Source: CAMDBL01 sp964498125 (GTDB lineage: Bacteria; Pseudomonadota; Alphaproteobacteria; Rhizobiales; Hyphomicrobiaceae). From it: a stretch of DNA of 21,603 nucleotides. The first letter of the stretch is position 1; each line of letters opens with the position of its first letter. Positions 21,454 through 21,603 of this stretch are shown piece by piece. The translations under genes and the position numbers were made by a program. The notes below the pieces were generated by a model. It searched no databases and had not been told where the DNA came from. It saw only the letters and a list, made by a program, of their open reading frames with translations. Where the stretch lies: contig CAZCGE010000115.1 in assembly GCA_964498125.1 (NCBI GenBank), forward strand, positions 1 through 21,603. The letters are read 5' to 3'.

Positions 21454-21552
21454 TGTCGTGGTGCCAGCAATTCTCAATGTGACGGATTTGGCAGTGACAT
21501 TGGCAAAAAATGCATCTGAAGCGAGGGAGGGTTGCGGCTGACGGGACGGGCG

Positions 21553-21603
21553 TCAGCCGCCGAGCACGGCGGGCGGCGGTTTTCCTGCGGTCAGGGTCTG
21601 GAC
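21553..21603 (-). CDS. C-terminal end of a gene continuing to the right
   Basis: The minus strand reads VQTLTAGKPPPAVLGG and stops at 21553-21555. Base use is GC-rich and codon-like, and the frame is open to the window edge. Only 16 residues are visible, so neither family nor reality is certain. Confidence 0.35.
   Translation of the reverse strand, partial: VQTLTAGKPPPAVLGG

Overview
The window looks like chromosomal DNA of a high-GC alphaproteobacterium, most likely Hyphomicrobiales (Bradyrhizobium/Rhodopseudomonas-like). This rests on the order Nudix CoA pyrophosphatase - DUF6111 small membrane protein - CCA-adding enzyme, a Mur-box-like operator in front of an Nramp manganese transporter, and protein content. 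No species call is possible from the sequence alone.

Left part (1-3812): accessory DNA with lower gene density and AT-rich patches. It carries a partial gene at the left edge, a small mobile-element-type hypothetical gene bracketed by a 12-bp direct repeat, a 107-bp tandem duplication, a 22-bp perfect palindrome, a RelE/ParE-type toxin-antitoxin (TA) operon, and a replication-like module. That module has two DNA-binding-type proteins, a 14-bp dyad repeated three and a half times at exactly 22-bp spacing, an adjacent AT-rich stretch and a perfect DnaA box. The region ends at a fragment resembling a tyrosine integrase C-terminus and at the 5' half of tRNA-Gly(TCC), cut just after the anticodon loop. 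I read it as the decayed end of an integrated plasmid or integrative element.

Transition (3813-4628): a frameshifted gene relic and palindromic intergenic repeats.

Central part (4629-15270): a 1153-residue membrane/coiled-coil protein of unknown function with a tandem domain repeat; the Nudix-DUF6111-cca cluster, where cca repairs tRNA 3' ends; a two-helix small membrane protein; mntH transcribed leftwards from a Mur-box-overlapped promoter; and a divergent pair of an unrecognised two-repeat protein plus a thiamine-diphosphate enzyme of the acetolactate synthase superfamily.

Right part (15271-21603): a BrnT-type toxin with an Xre-type antitoxin, flanked by GGGGTCAGA palindromic repeats; a secreted cupin; then a leftward series: Phd-type antitoxin/VapC PIN toxin, Uma2-family nuclease, nitronate monooxygenase-like flavoprotein, a CitE/HpcH-type CoA lyase and a CaiB/BaiF CoA-transferase. 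The last two are probably one operon for metabolism of a CoA-activated organic acid. The right edge holds the end of another leftward gene.

The strongest candidate for something undescribed is the iteron-like array and HTH pair at 2263-3473 together with the truncated tRNA-Gly at 3774-3812. The next are the 1153-residue membrane protein and the two-repeat protein beside the ThDP enzyme.
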